Made by a program: the position numbers and the translations under genes. This document shows positions 45,809-56,470 of a stretch of 64,000 nt of DNA, piece by piece. The notes below the pieces were generated by a model that saw only the letters and a list, made by a program, of their open reading frames with translations, was not told where the DNA came from and made no database searches. Origin of the DNA: Nematopogon swammerdamellus (lineage: Eukaryota; Arthropoda; Insecta; Lepidoptera; Adelidae); the NCBI GenBank assembly GCA_946902875.1, contig OX336345.1, forward strand, positions 10,323,395 to 10,387,394, written 5' to 3'. The number at the start of each line of letters is the position of its first letter. The first letter of the stretch is position 1.

Positions 45809-46297
45809 ATATATAAGGTCTTTCAAAATTAGTTAATAGTACGCATCATATAGGGAGTAAAACCTATATAATTTTTTTTGGACCTTAGGTTTTTTTTATG
45901 TAAAATGTTTTTATGTATTTAAATAAAAAAATAGGTGGCTGATTTTTATAGCCTAATCGATTCAGTTTCATAACAGTAACAAAAAAGTCTTCATTACCAT
46001 TTTGATGTAACACGTGTAAGTTGGTAAAAAAAATCAAATTCTTTCTATTCCATACTAATAAAACTAAAATTGTGTTTTTTCACAATTTCTGAAAGAAAGA
46101 GATCTATGTGTTGGAAGACTTTTTTGTTCCTGGCATGAAATTGAAACGATCAAGAAAATAATTTTTTTTTACATTTTACATTATTATAAAAATTTATTTT
46201 TGTAAAAAAAATATTTGTTCCTCAAAAGTGATTTATTTACGATACAGAACCCCCCCCCTTAGCGTACTATTAACTAATTTTGAAAGACCTTATATAT
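45809..46297. mobile_element. MITE with ~37-bp terminal inverted repeats in the THAP intron
   Basis: 'tatataaggtctttcaaaat' continuing 'tagttaatagtacgc' (45,810-45,845) is exactly mirrored by 46,261-46,297. A second internal pair (aacaaaaaagtcttc / gaagacttttttgtt) strengthens the foldback. It is flanked by TA/TATA, consistent with a Tc1/mariner-type TA target. There is no coding. The C9 run at 46,250-46,258 lies just inside the right terminus. Confidence 0.85.
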
Positions 46298-46651
46298 AAT
46301 ATCTTGTTTTCCATGTGCTTAGAAATATTTGGTTCAACTGGCCAATTAGGGTTGTCACAACGCTACTTCAATTTGAAAATTTTGTACATTTTATGTATTG
46401 ACCTCGCATTGCAATAACATAAGCATTATTTAATTAAACAAATAAATTGAACGCGCTCATTAGGGCTGCCACATATGAATGATTAGAAATAGAGTTCTGG
46501 GATATCATGTATGAAAGTAAATAAATATGTATTAAACCACGTTAAAATATGAGAGTGAATTGACAGCTAATTAGGGTTGTCGCTATTCTTAAATTTTTTT
46601 TGAATTAATAAATAATTGAGAAATTTTCAAGAACAATTTTTTTTTTACAAG

Positions 46652-46733
46652 ATTTCCACATCCTACTAAGGGATCAATACTAGAAAGATGGATAAAACTA
46701 GTCCAAGATGATACATTGTTTAAGGGAAAGTGA
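46652..46733 (+). CDS. THAP-domain protein, coding exon 2 (partial or truncated)
   Basis: After a polypyrimidine tract and acceptor (ttttttacaag|A) the first base completes the split arginine codon. The frame reads FPHPTKGSILERWIKLVQDD then TLFKGK and TGA (46,731). F-P followed by a conserved tryptophan (ERWI) is the second block of the THAP domain, and the phase matches exon 1 exactly. The third and fourth zinc ligands (C-x2-H) and the AVPTIF-like end are missing. Either the protein stops early, or the exon ends at the weak donor aa|gtgaaa (46,730) and continues further downstream, where I found no next exon. Confidence 0.68.
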
Positions 46734-47015
46734 AAATTCAAATTTGTGTAAAGTGAAATTTAAATTATTTTGTTTAAGGACGGAGGAAGAGTTATTTTAG
46801 TTGTGTTTGTGTGTGTAGTCCAAAGTATACCTAATGGTTTTTTTAGTTATATTGTTTTATTAATTTTTTAAATAAATGCTGCACTCTTTATTTTATGTAT
46901 GTTTGGTTCGGAGATTTTAAGTTTAGTCCAATGCCAAGACCGCAGTTATTAATTCTTTATTATTAAGTTTAGTTTTTTAGATATTATTCTAGTTATTAAG
47001 TGTAGGTATTATAAG
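46734..47015. other. Noncoding DNA downstream of THAP exon 2
   Basis: Contains an aataaa-like word (46,870-46,876, ttaaataaatgctgc), which could serve as a polyadenylation signal for a short THAP transcript. No further THAP block seen. Confidence 0.4.
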
Positions 47016-47019
47016 AATA

Positions 47020-47165
47020 AAAACGGCTTTACTCGCGGTCGAAATACGAGCTGTGTAGCTCGACGTTTCGGGCCAAACGTATGGCCCATCATCATGAGCA
47101 CTCTGGCCGAAATGTCGAGCCACACAGCTCGTATTTTGATAGTGAGTAAAGCCGTTGTTTATTCT
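47020..47165. repeat. Penelope-like terminal hairpin unit
   Basis: Two ~60-bp arms ('acggctttactcgcggtcga', 'tacgagctgtgtagctcgac' and their mirror images) surround 'gggccaaacgtatggcccat'. On the minus strand the centre reads atgatga, a stem gggcc/ggccc, then gaaac, followed by the self-pairing cgagct/agctcg. This layout resembles the end repeats of Penelope-like retroelements, some of which hold hammerhead ribozymes. The exact core is imperfect. Confidence 0.5.
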
Positions 47166-47344
47166 TAAAATGTCAAACAACCACGGTAATTTAAAAACCC
47201 ATATAAGTTTAGTTATGTATTTCAAGTTATTATAGTTCTGTATTTTAAGTTTAATAAATACATAAAAACTTTTTTTTCGATGAAATTCACTATCTGTGTT
47301 CTTCTATAATCCTTTAAAATGTCCCACTGCTAGGCACGGACTCT

Positions 47345-47702
47345 GCCCACTGACATAGGAGGTATTGTTTTTATTGTTGTTGTTTTATTGTTTATTGAGT
47401 ATTCTTATGGCAGTCATATTGCACTCGAACTTGTCACAATTTGTTATATCCGGTTCGATTACTCGTACACTTCCATGGTAACCAGTGGAAATCAGAAGCA
47501 GTTTACACAAAAAATACCTTTCATAGACCAGTGTGCCCTAGTTACCTAACTTTATTTTTCTTCACTGGAGCGATCGTACCTATTCGTTATGAAATGCACG
47601 TATATCAATCCTTATCAAGGAAATAAATACATTAGTTAGTGCCCGGGATTTGAACCCGCAACTTCTGCATTGAGAAGCGTTACCACTAGACTACGGGCGC
47701 AA
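47345..47702 (-). mobile_element. tRNA-derived SINE (family D)
   Basis: Minus-strand head: A box tagtctagtgg (47,693-47,683) and B box ggttcaaatcc (47,656-47,646), spaced as in tRNA. The arms gcgcccg/cgggcac pair with one mismatch like an acceptor stem. The body ends with 'caagttcgagtgcaatatga' and 'caataaacaataaaacaac'. The same 3' end is nested in a family C copy at 61,196-61,277. Because a long tail follows the B box, this is a SINE and not a functional tRNA gene. Confidence 0.75.
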
Positions 47703-48055
47703 TTAACCATAATACCTACTCGTATAATAATAAATCGAAAAATATATTTTTGGTAGACTAAGTGACAACCCTACGTATTCCAATGCACGTGTTGCCTGAC
47801 CGGCCGGCCGGGCCGCCGCTAGTCGCTAGCTAGCGCTAGCTAGCCCCTCTCCCGCTCGCTTCCCGCCCCGCGCGGCTCTGCGCTCCGCCACCCCGCTACC
47901 TTACCTCATACCTCAGCTATTGGCCGTCATTTCTCTATATTCTTTCTTCGTAGTGCTCACTCTATACATAAAATCTCTTTGGTTAGCGCGCGAATATTTA
48001 AAATGGGATATGGTTAGGTTTTGTGCTTTCTGTCACGTGATACTGTGAATTAAGT
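47703..48055. other. CpG island with perfect 20-bp palindrome
   Basis: GC-rich at 47,790-47,890, including the self-complementary gctagctagcgctagctagc at 47,825-47,844. Possible promoter. No exon found. Confidence 0.5.
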
Positions 48056-48130
48056 GGTGCCGATATTTTCCTAAGCGTTGGTTAAAGGTAATGCTTTACA
48101 ATCAGATGATCCCGGGTTCAATTCCTACTT
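48056..48130 (+). repeat. tRNA-like pol III head
   Basis: 'tggttaaaggta' (A-box-like) and 'ggttcaattcc' (B box, about 48,114-48,124) are 30 nt apart, as in tRNA genes. Pairing of arms is poor, so this is likely a decayed SINE head or tRNA pseudogene. Confidence 0.35.
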
Positions 48131-48677
48131 TTCAAATGCTTTTATTTTTATATATTTTTTTGAAGTATTTTGGACTGTTTTCTTTTTGAAAGCTGCAGTA
48201 GTGTTGTCTATGGGGTGTATTCATAAAGGTACTAAAAATAAGTTTAAAAACTTGTTTGGATTTTTGTTTTGTTTTTTACAACTCATTGAGTGTCTTGAGA
48301 ATATTCATACTAGGTACGTACATAATAAAACGCAGGCGTTTAAAAAATTCGGAAGTCCCGATCTTAAAATAACATGACGAGAATGTGTTGGGAAATTTGG
48401 TATTTAAGAGGTAGGTACTTAGCGCACTACCGGTCACTGAAGTCACCAGCCGCCACTGTTAGGAATACAATTCAATTCAGGTTGCATTTAATTGGCATAA
48501 TTAAACGAAAAACGCGGAAACGTCGCCGACACGCCGCCGCCGCCGCAAGCGTTCTAGGAACAATTCTCTGTTATTTTTGGTTTAAATTTGAATTTGAATT
48601 TTCTAGAGGATTATTTGTCATAATCTCATATAGGAACTTAGTGTGTATTTTGCCATTTAATTTAATTTTATGAGTTA
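48131..48677. other. Noncoding DNA
   Basis: T-rich hydrophobic-looking frame (48,078-48,377) without other gene signals. A (CCG)n patch lies at 48,520-48,550. Nothing recognised. Confidence 0.4.
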
Positions 48678-49134
48678 GGTACTCTTCCTGACTATTCTGA
48701 CAAATGTATGAAGAAGGTACTAGCTCTATGCGCGCGCATATGTTGAAGGTTGAAGTGTACAATGAAAATGATAAATTGATTTCAGGCTAGACTGTCCTCC
48801 GGCTACGTCAACTGAGCGTGCGAGTGTTCGCGTGTTCCTGGGTCCGGTCGACGTTACCGCATCGTTAAATGTGCATACATAAGATTGATGTGGCATAACA
48901 TTTATTCCACCGTCCACTCTATTCTTCCTGTGAGCGGAGAACTCATTCGTTTCTCGTCACAGAAGAAAGCCTCGTGTAGTTTGAATTCGAACGAATTGTA
49001 GTCATATTTCACACTTTTCAATTAAGAAAGGAGAGTGAACGCTTAGAAACCGCTAAAAAGTGAGAGTACATAGGTAGTTTAATGCTATAAACACGTTTGC
49101 AAATTAAGATTACAAATAATATTTTTAAAGCACA
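48678..49134. repeat. Direct duplication, copy 1
   Basis: Shares long blocks with 49,698-50,042: 'ttcgcgtgttcctgg', 'cataagattgatgt', 'catttattccacc', 'cactctattcttcctgtgag' and 'tgcaaattaa'. About 80% alike by eye over the first 250 bp. Confidence 0.8.
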
Positions 49135-49697
49135 TTCAAGCAGAAAACGGTGAAAAAAGAGCCTGCCGCTCCAGATAAATGTAAACGGGATTTTGGTCTA
49201 GAGTTTAGTGTTTCTATCAATAGATATTTCTGTCGTCGTAGATTTAACCTTTTGTAGTTCTAGCTACATTTTGGTTCTGACTGCTGAAGCAAGCCATGTT
49301 ACCCCACTGTAGCTGCAAAGCGCGCATTGTGGCGCGTCGCCGCACACAATGCCGCGATGCATCAGCCGTGCGCGCGGTGCTCAGCGCTGATCGTCGATAC
49401 TGCGCCCGCGCCGGGCTAGCCACCACCGCACTCCTCTTTTTATTCTTCAATATTTCTACAAATCCGCAACGGAACGTCGTCGCCGTGTCGTCGCGTCGCG
49501 TCGTGGCGGTCATGACATCCGCTGACAGCCAGCGTCTCTACACATTTTTGCTTGTCGAAGTCTCCAATCGCGAGGCTTATGGTGTATTGTATGTCCTCTG
49601 TAAAGAATGTGATGGAATCGGAGTTCGAACAAACGAGTAGATACACTGTATGGTGTGTTCACTCGGCACAGTAGTGGCTCTCTCTGGCGAAATTGTT
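49135..49697. other. GC-rich spacer between duplicated blocks
   Basis: CpG-rich core at 49,320-49,420 and CGTCGCG-rich words at 49,475-49,510. The 114-codon plus frame (49,296-49,640) has no domain and conflicts with minus-strand frames; treated as noncoding. Confidence 0.4.
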
Positions 49698-50042
49698 AAG
49701 GAACTTCTATTCTGGCAAATGCATGGAGAAGGTACTAGCTTTATTAGCTCATAATATGTTGAAGGGTACAATGAAAATTATAACTTGATATAGGGCTAGA
49801 CTGTCCACCGGGTACGTTAAATGAGTGTGTGAGTGTTCGCGTGTTCCTGGTTCAGTTCGATCTTACATCTTTTTAAATGATAATGTATACATAAGATTGA
49901 TGTAACCTGACATTTATTCCACCATCCACTCTATTCTTCCTGTGAGCGGAGAAATCTTTCAAAAGTTAAAGTAGAAAGACAGTTCAAAACTATAAACACT
50001 TTTGCAAATTAAAGTTCAAAATAATATCTTTGAAATAAGTAA
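49698..50042. repeat. Direct duplication, copy 2
   Basis: Second copy of the 48,678-49,134 block, about 1,020 bp downstream in the same orientation, missing about 100 bp near its middle. It could be a local segmental duplication or two copies of an unnamed element. Confidence 0.8.
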
Positions 50043-52209
50043 TAATTATTGTCCAAGCGCGAAAAATATTTTTAACATTATAAATTCGTCAAATTGATAC
50101 TCTGCATTCGGCTATGAATTCGTCATGATTCGGACGGCATGATGGCGAGGCCCAGGAGAAGTATATTATTCGGGACAAGCAATGAGCTTGTCACACACAC
50201 TCACGGGAAATATGAAAAGTAGAAAATCTTCAAAAGACGAATTTTCAAAATCCCCAACTGGCGTTTTCCCCGCTATATTTTTTTAATACGAGGCATGAAA
50301 TTCATCGATGTTTATTCAAGTTACAAGCGGTTTTCGAGCCGATTAAAATATAACTTTCTCCATAATGTTTTTTAAATTTCGAAAATTATTGTTTCAAAAC
50401 AAAAAGGTGAATAAAGTGTTACAGTATGAGATGTGAGTATGGCATTACTTAGATTACTAGACTAGACTTTGTAGACTTCATTATACATTATTACCGGACT
50501 GTACTGAACTATATAACAAAATTAAAATAAATATCTCCTCTATTGGAGCTGTTATTGTTTGTCCTAAGGACCGAAGCAGTGCCACCTCATTATTACCTAT
50601 GTATGAGTTGTAACAAGTTTACATTTTTAAAATAATAAAAACACTTTTATTATTGAACGAAAGGTAACAACTTGATAGTTTCATTGTTGAAACTCATAGG
50701 ATACTGTGAACTCTCATCAAAGCGTCTGTGGCTTTAAAATAACAAACAGGAGTGCGAACGCCAGTACACCAATACGTTGAAAACAAAGCTTGGTGTGAAA
50801 TTCCGATTTGACCTTTATCTTGTTTGGCTGAACTGCCCTTTGGAGAAGCTAAATGAATACCAGTAGAGCAGGGTGCTAGAACGGATGGGTGGTGAGAAAA
50901 ACAATATTTAGAATCAGTGTGTGCGATACCAGAATGACTGAATGTTGTACGTTTGAAATTGATATGAACAACGATATCTTATTGAGTTGGTAACATTTAA
51001 CAAAGTTGTTCGAAATACACCTAAAGTCGTTCTTATGCTGTCCTGAGCAAACCAAAGAATAACGTAAATATACGTATTTATGCGAGCGATATTCCAAAAT
51101 AAGCTTTTTTGTCGAACCTTTTTGGACAAGGACAGGAACAAGATGTAGGCTCGGAGCGTAATGTAAAGTCAGCTCGTCGTATCGATACCTTAATAAAACC
51201 CGACGCGATTGAGCAATAAAAGCTAATTTATTAGATTGTAATTTCCAAACACAATGTGGGTCGCACTTTTAATGTAATTTATTTTTATGCTTGTGATTTT
51301 GAACGTACGCGCGTGTCCGCGTGATTGCAGAATCAAAGTTCAATGCAATTACAGTAAAAGCTACCATCCAAGACCAGACCAGACCAGACGGATGGATTAT
51401 TAAATCCGTTTACCTACCTGCCTGCAGTTTTAGGTCCATTCGAAGAGGCGTCCAAACTGGCGAATTCTGGCGAGTAATATCGATCTCGGAAGGTTTCGAC
51501 TTAATTCGTTGGTTTTGACCCCTTTTGAGGACCCATTCTCAAAATAAAAAACATTTGCTGGTCGCTCTACATAATATTTATCTGCATTTTAGAGTTATAT
51601 TTTAACCGGCATACATAATGTTCCCTTCAAATATAACTCTAATGACTCACCGATTTTGCCTCTTCTCTTTCCCTTCTGTAACTGCTATAACAGTTTCATT
51701 GTCGATTTTCGACGAAAGTTGATTTGCTGGTACTTGCCATGCTTTAGATTTCACCATGCACGGCGTTCAAATATTCACAATATTCGCAGTTCAAGTATTG
51801 AGGGTCCGCGCACATTCTATGTGTGTGAATATCGACTACACAGCTCACGCACACGTATACACGTATGAACGGAGCGAGAACAGTACCTACTGGAGCAAGT
51901 AACACGGTCGCAGCCAGCACAATGCAGTGTAACTCGAGATATTATCATCGAGCCAATCAATTTAATCCCTCATAAAAAGGGCCCGCTGTATCGGGACGCG
52001 ATCCGAGGTGGTGCTGGTGACTTTTCATATGTTTTATATGAAAAGGATGTGTATTGTTGCGGACTCCCTGCCGCGCCACCGCTGCCGCCGCCGCAGAGGT
52101 AAACACTTGACGTTCCAACGGGAGACTCATCTCGCGTCGTCCCAGCCACAGTCCCAGCGCAGCATCCTGTCTGGGGTACGGTCACCTGAAATAATAATAA
52201 CCACTATTG
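50043..52209. other. Noncoding DNA
   Basis: No recognised family. A 10-bp-arm palindrome (cttttcatat/atatgaaaag) lies at about 52,021-52,046. It precedes an ATG and a donor cagag|gtaaac at 52,099, which gives a short basic frame MKRMCIVADSLPRHRCRRRR, a weak exon candidate. Confidence 0.4.
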
Positions 52210-52261
52210 AAATAATATAGAAAACTAGCTGAGCCCGCGGCTCCGCTCGCGTGAAATTCGT

Positions 52262-53690
52262 ATTTCAAAGAAGACAGTAAGTAACTGAGGGCGAGGCCGA
52301 AGGCCGAGCTGCGTTCAGGAAGACTATAAACCTTCTCGAAGAAAGTAAGTAACTAAGGGCGAGGCCGAAGGCCGAGCTGCGTTCAGGAAGACTATAAACC
52401 TTCTCGAAGAAAGTAAGTAACTAAGGGCGAGGCCGAAGGCCGAGCTGCGTTCAGGAAGACTATAAACCTTCTCGAAGAAAGTAAGTAACTAAGGGCGAGG
52501 CCGAAGGCCGAGCTGCGTTCAGGAAGACGATAAACCTTATCTAAGAAAGTAAGTAATTAAGGGCGAGGCCGAAGGCCGAGCTACATTCAGGAAGACCATA
52601 AATATTCTCGAAGAAATTACGCAACTGAGGGCGAGACCGAAGGCCGAGCTGCGTTCAGGAAGACGATAAACATTCTCGAAGACAGTAAGTAACTATGGGC
52701 GAAGCCGAAGGCTGAGCTGCGTTCAGGAACAGGATAAACCTTCTCGAAGAAAGTAAGTAACTAAGGGCGAGGCCGAAGGCCGAGCTGCGTTCAGGAAGAC
52801 TATAAACCTTCTCGAAGAATGTAAGTAACTAAGGGCGAGGCCGAAGGCCGAGCTGCGTTCAGGAAGACTATAAACCTTCTCGAAGAAAGTAAGTAACTAA
52901 GGGCGAGGCCGAAGGCCGAGCTGCGTTCAGGAAGACGATAAACCTTATCTAAGAAAGTAAGTAATTAAGGGCGAGGCCGAAGGCCGAGCTACATTCAGGA
53001 AGACCATAAATATTCTCGAAGAAATTACGCAACTGAGGGCGAGACCGAAGGCCGAGCTACGTTCAGGAAGACTATAAACCTTCTCGAAGAAAGCAAGTAA
53101 CAAACGGCGAAGCCGAAGGCCGAGCTGCGTTCAGGAAGACCATAAACCTTCTCGAAGAAAGTAAGTAACTGAGGGCGAGGCCGAAGGCCGAGCTGTGTTT
53201 AGGAAGACGATAAACCATCTCTAAGAAAGAAAGTAATTAAGGGCGAGGCCGAAGGCCGAGCTGCGTTCAGGAAGAGGATAAACTTTTTCGATGAAAGTAA
53301 GTAACAAAGAGCGACGCTGAAGGCCGAGCTGCGTTTAGGAAGACTATAAACCTTCTCGAAGAAAGTAAGTAAATGAGGGCGATGCCGAAGGCAGAGCTCC
53401 GTTTAGGAAGAGGATAAACCATGGGTCAGGCCGAAGGCCGAGCTGCGTTAATGAAGAGGATTAACCTTCTTTATGAAAGTTAGTAACTGTGGGCGAGGAC
53501 GAAGGCCGAGCTGTATTCTGGAAGACGATAAACCTTCTCGATTTCTCGATCAAAGTAATGGCGTTTAGATAAACGACGATAAAACTTCTTAAATAAAGTA
53601 AGTAACTAACGGCGAGGCTTCAGGCTAAGCTGCATTCTGGAATACAATAAACCTCCACGAAGAAAGTAAGTAACTAAGGGCGAGGCCACC
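52262..53690. repeat. 68-bp minisatellite, about 21 units
   Basis: Unit starts measured at 52,289, 52,357 and 52,425 give a period of exactly 68 bp. Each unit holds 'gggcgaggccgaaggccgag', 'ctgcgttcaggaagac', 'ataaaccttctcgaagaa' and 'agtaagtaact'. Units are near-identical at the left and diverge rightwards (from about 53,280). A block of several units is repeated as a higher-order set: variant units with 'acattcaggaagaccataaa' near 52,585 and 52,992 are about 408 bp (6 units) apart. Confidence 0.93.
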
Positions 53691-53702
53691 GTCACACCCA
53701 TC

Positions 53703-53970
53703 CCCCCTCCCCCCCCCCCCCCCCCCCCATTTATTTGTTTTTAGTAGCTATAATTATGATTTTCCTTTAAAAAAACCGATATTCCCATACAATCTTTAAC
53801 ACTCCGTTTCCGTTTCTCCCTCTCCCTCTCCCTCTCCCTCTCCCTCTCCCTCTCCCTCTCCCTCTCCCTCTCCCTCTCCCTCTCCCTCTCCCTCTCCCTC
53901 TCCCTCTCCCTCTCCCTCTCCCTCTCCCTCTCCCTCTCCCTCTCCCCCTCCCTCTCCCTCCATCTGTCTG
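53703..53970. repeat. C-run and (CTCCCT)n hexanucleotide array
   Basis: A run of about 20 C's near 53,709-53,729, then uninterrupted (TCTCCC)n from about 53,815 to 53,945. Both reverse-strand frames here (Arg-Glu and Gly-Glu repeats) are translated microsatellite, not genes. Confidence 0.95.
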
Positions 53971-54119
53971 CCTCTCCCTCCCTTCCGTTGAGTCTGGCCA
54001 TCATCGACACTTGGAGTAAATATGGCAACCCCAAAGATGGTAAACAGACAGACATACATACAGACAGACAGAAAGCAGAGGTTGGATTTTATTAAAGGTA
54101 AGGAAGAAAGGAAAGGATA

Positions 54120-54299
54120 AGGATAAGGGGGATTCCATCGCTCTACCTCCACCTCCCCTCCCGCCCCTCCCTCACCCCCCTCCCTATATGCCTCTACTTA
54201 CCCCCCCCCCCCCCCTCCCCCCCCCTCCCCCCCCCCTCTCCCCTCCCCCTTCAGGATATTGTAATGTCATCGGTTCTTACTCGGGTGAATGATTCCGTG
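54120..54299. repeat. C-rich low-complexity DNA
   Basis: Poly-C broken by single T's at 54,150-54,250. No gene. Lies between the two Helitron-like heads. Confidence 0.8.
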
Positions 54300-54538
54300 T
54301 CCGTTACATACAAATATTGCCAAGTGCTCTCATATTTCACTTCACTGCTACCCTCATAAGCCATTTAGCGTGATAGTAAGTAGCCTATAGTTGATGGGAA
54401 GAATCAAGCTATCCGTAGAATTTTGTTTTATTAAAATCGGTTCAGTGGTTCTCGAGTTATAAGCGGACAGACAGACACTCAGACATACAGAAAGCAGACG
54501 TTGGATTTTATTATAGGTAAGGAAGGAAGGATATTTAT
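54300..54538 (-). mobile_element. Second Helitron-like copy, 3' end missing
   Basis: Reverse complement of 13,524-13,730: 'tcatatttcacttcactgct', 'agcctatagttgatgggaag' and 'aaagcagacgttggatttta', ending in ggaaggaagga at 54,535. The GC hairpin end is not present before 54,300, so it is truncated against the C-rich block. Confidence 0.7.
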
Positions 54539-54539
54539 A

Positions 54540-56217
54540 GAAAATAAAAACTACAAAATAAATTAGATATGAAATGACAACTAAACTGTTTAAACAAGTA
54601 TTTTCATATTAAAGTGTAAACTACACTACACAATTAAGAAATTTGACACGTTTACGTGTATCCAACGGCAATTTTTATAAGAGTCAGCAGTTTACTTTAG
54701 CACTTTGAAGATGAGGTGACGTGGAATTATGAAAAATTATATTCGCATGTGTGTGTGTTTACTCTACCATGGATTAAAACAACGATCTACCATCAAAATA
54801 TATTTTCCATAATCTTGAAAAGAAAGGCATAAAGGAAACTAATAAAACCACACTACAGCGAGTTGAACTCGCGCACCAAGGTTCCGTAAATAACTACGGA
54901 GAAATAATTTATCCGCGTGCAACATTCTCCCTGATCTACGTGCTACATAACTATGTTCCTAATGCCAAATAATTGGCACCGTGCACTAAATAAATGATAA
55001 TTGTAATATGTTGTATTTTTATAAATAATTGTCCATCCCGTTGTGTGTTATGATTTTTTCATTGCATACCTTCGGAGATAGTAATGTTTTACACACACGG
55101 TTATTGCATCTTTTTCCAAGATTTTTACTGAAATTTTTATTTGAAAATTTCTAACACACACACACGCACGTTAACTATATTTTCATTATTCCAATGTCAG
55201 GTTCGACGCCCCTGTTACGACCATTTTACCTTAAATTTTATTCTCAAATGTCGTGGTAAACAACTTGATGCGACTATTTAGAAATTACGAGTATGACCCT
55301 GTGACAGAAAGACAGATGGACAGACCGTCGCACGAGTCACGCCATTATTTTCCGTTTTCACGCCTGATTGTAATATTATAATGATAACAATTCTATGTTA
55401 TAATATTTAATTGATATGGGTCACCCGATACAAGTGATATGACGTGTGCTTAAGGCTACCGTTCACAGCGTTTATTTGCTTTAGCTTTACCCATTATTAT
55501 TGGTTACAACCTATGTAACCAATAATATATTATATGATGACTATGTATGTGTATGACTTGCGTTAAACCTTGCTTGTATGTACCTACCAACATATAATTG
55601 TATGGGAATTTGGTTGACATCGCTTAAACTTTCGATTTTTTTTTGTCTTTTGTGGAGTCAGTTTTGAGCAAATATTTACGTTATAAAGGTAACGTATGAT
55701 GACAGTAAAGTTCTTTAAGGCTTTACCTTAAGGAGTTTGAGCAGGGAAAGGCGTGGTTGAAATCCTTTTTATTTCTGGATTTTTTATTTTATTTTATATG
55801 GCACACAAACAGAATGTTGTACATGATAATATAAGCTTACCAACAACATTACCTACATATAAACTAGCCCTGCAACACTCAACATCAGTCTGCACCGCAT
55901 GCACGAACGCGCACACTGAACTCTGAACGCGTAAACCGAAACATATAATGTTACTTGTTTATCTAGTTGATGGATAATTTCTGCTGTATAAGAAATCTCT
56001 TAGAAATGTATTTATATGTGTGGTATAAATAGGCAGATAGTATTCAACTCTGGTCTGCCTGTGTGTTCGTTATCCATAAACGCGCAATGTATCGGATAAC
56101 CTACTTAGTTGGTTGGAGCACAGAGGTTAGGGGTAGCTTAATTTCCCAAATCTTCCTTCTATTAGCAAAGCTAATCTTACATTTAAAATTATATTTATAT
56201 AAAGTATACCATGTATG
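54540..56217. other. Noncoding DNA with gggttccgt scrap
   Basis: A short plus-strand family head (agcgagttgaactcgcgcac, 54,857-54,876, then aaggttccgta) and a duplicated 'taaccaataat'-type word at 55,486-55,520. The rest is AT-rich without recognised elements. Confidence 0.45.
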
Positions 56218-56470
56218 ACTCGTTACTTGAAGAGAAAAGGCCCACTGCATCTCTCCCCGTGCATGTCGTAAAAGGTGCAACGTCTTGCAGTAGGTAGCCG
56301 TCTTCATGTCGTCTTGCTGCTCAATAGTTGTCTTGTCTTAATATTTTTCTAATCGTGGTGGTCTGTGTTGTGGTGTAAATTCACAAGAGTTCCTGCATCT
56401 CAACACCAATTACTCTGCTTACCCCCATCATCGGGATAGAGCATGATGGTACGATGTATGTATATGTAAA
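56218..56470 (+). repeat. Family C dispersed repeat, internally deleted
   Basis: 'cccactgcatctctccccgt' and 'gcatgtcgtaaaagg' are followed after a deletion by 'gtggtggtctgtgttgtggt' and 'gatcatgatgg'-like 3' end, closing with atgtatgtatatg. About 90 bp shorter than full copies. Confidence 0.75.

Larger units (their letters stand above)
52210..54118 (-). mobile_element. Helitron-like element expanded by a minisatellite
   Basis: On the minus strand it opens at about 54,118 with 'tccttatcctttcctttctt' and 'ccttacctttaataaaatcc', the head of the 240-bp element at 13,524. It closes at 52,210-52,262 with 'gcgagcggagccgcgggctc' and AGCTAG before T. The CTAG|T end, GC hairpin just before it and TC start fit Helitron ends. 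The interior is not coding: a 68-bp minisatellite, a C-run and a hexanucleotide array. Size is about 1.9 kb against 0.24 kb for the short copy. Confidence 0.6.

Noticed and set aside
47636..47702. Functional tRNA gene
   Set aside because: A and B boxes are good, but the T-arm and acceptor do not fold together and a 300-bp SINE body with a shared tail follows.
49296..49640. 114-codon frame between the duplicated blocks
   Set aside because: Composition follows the CpG-rich spacer; competing minus-strand frames; no recognisable domain.
52262..53690. CRISPR array
   Set aside because: Units are contiguous 68-bp tandem repeats with no unique spacers, and the DNA is clearly animal.
53741..54152. 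Two overlapping minus-strand frames of 104 and 118 codons with Arg-Glu and Gly-Glu repeats
   Set aside because: They are translations of the (CTCCCT)n array; both frames stay open only because the repeat has no stop.
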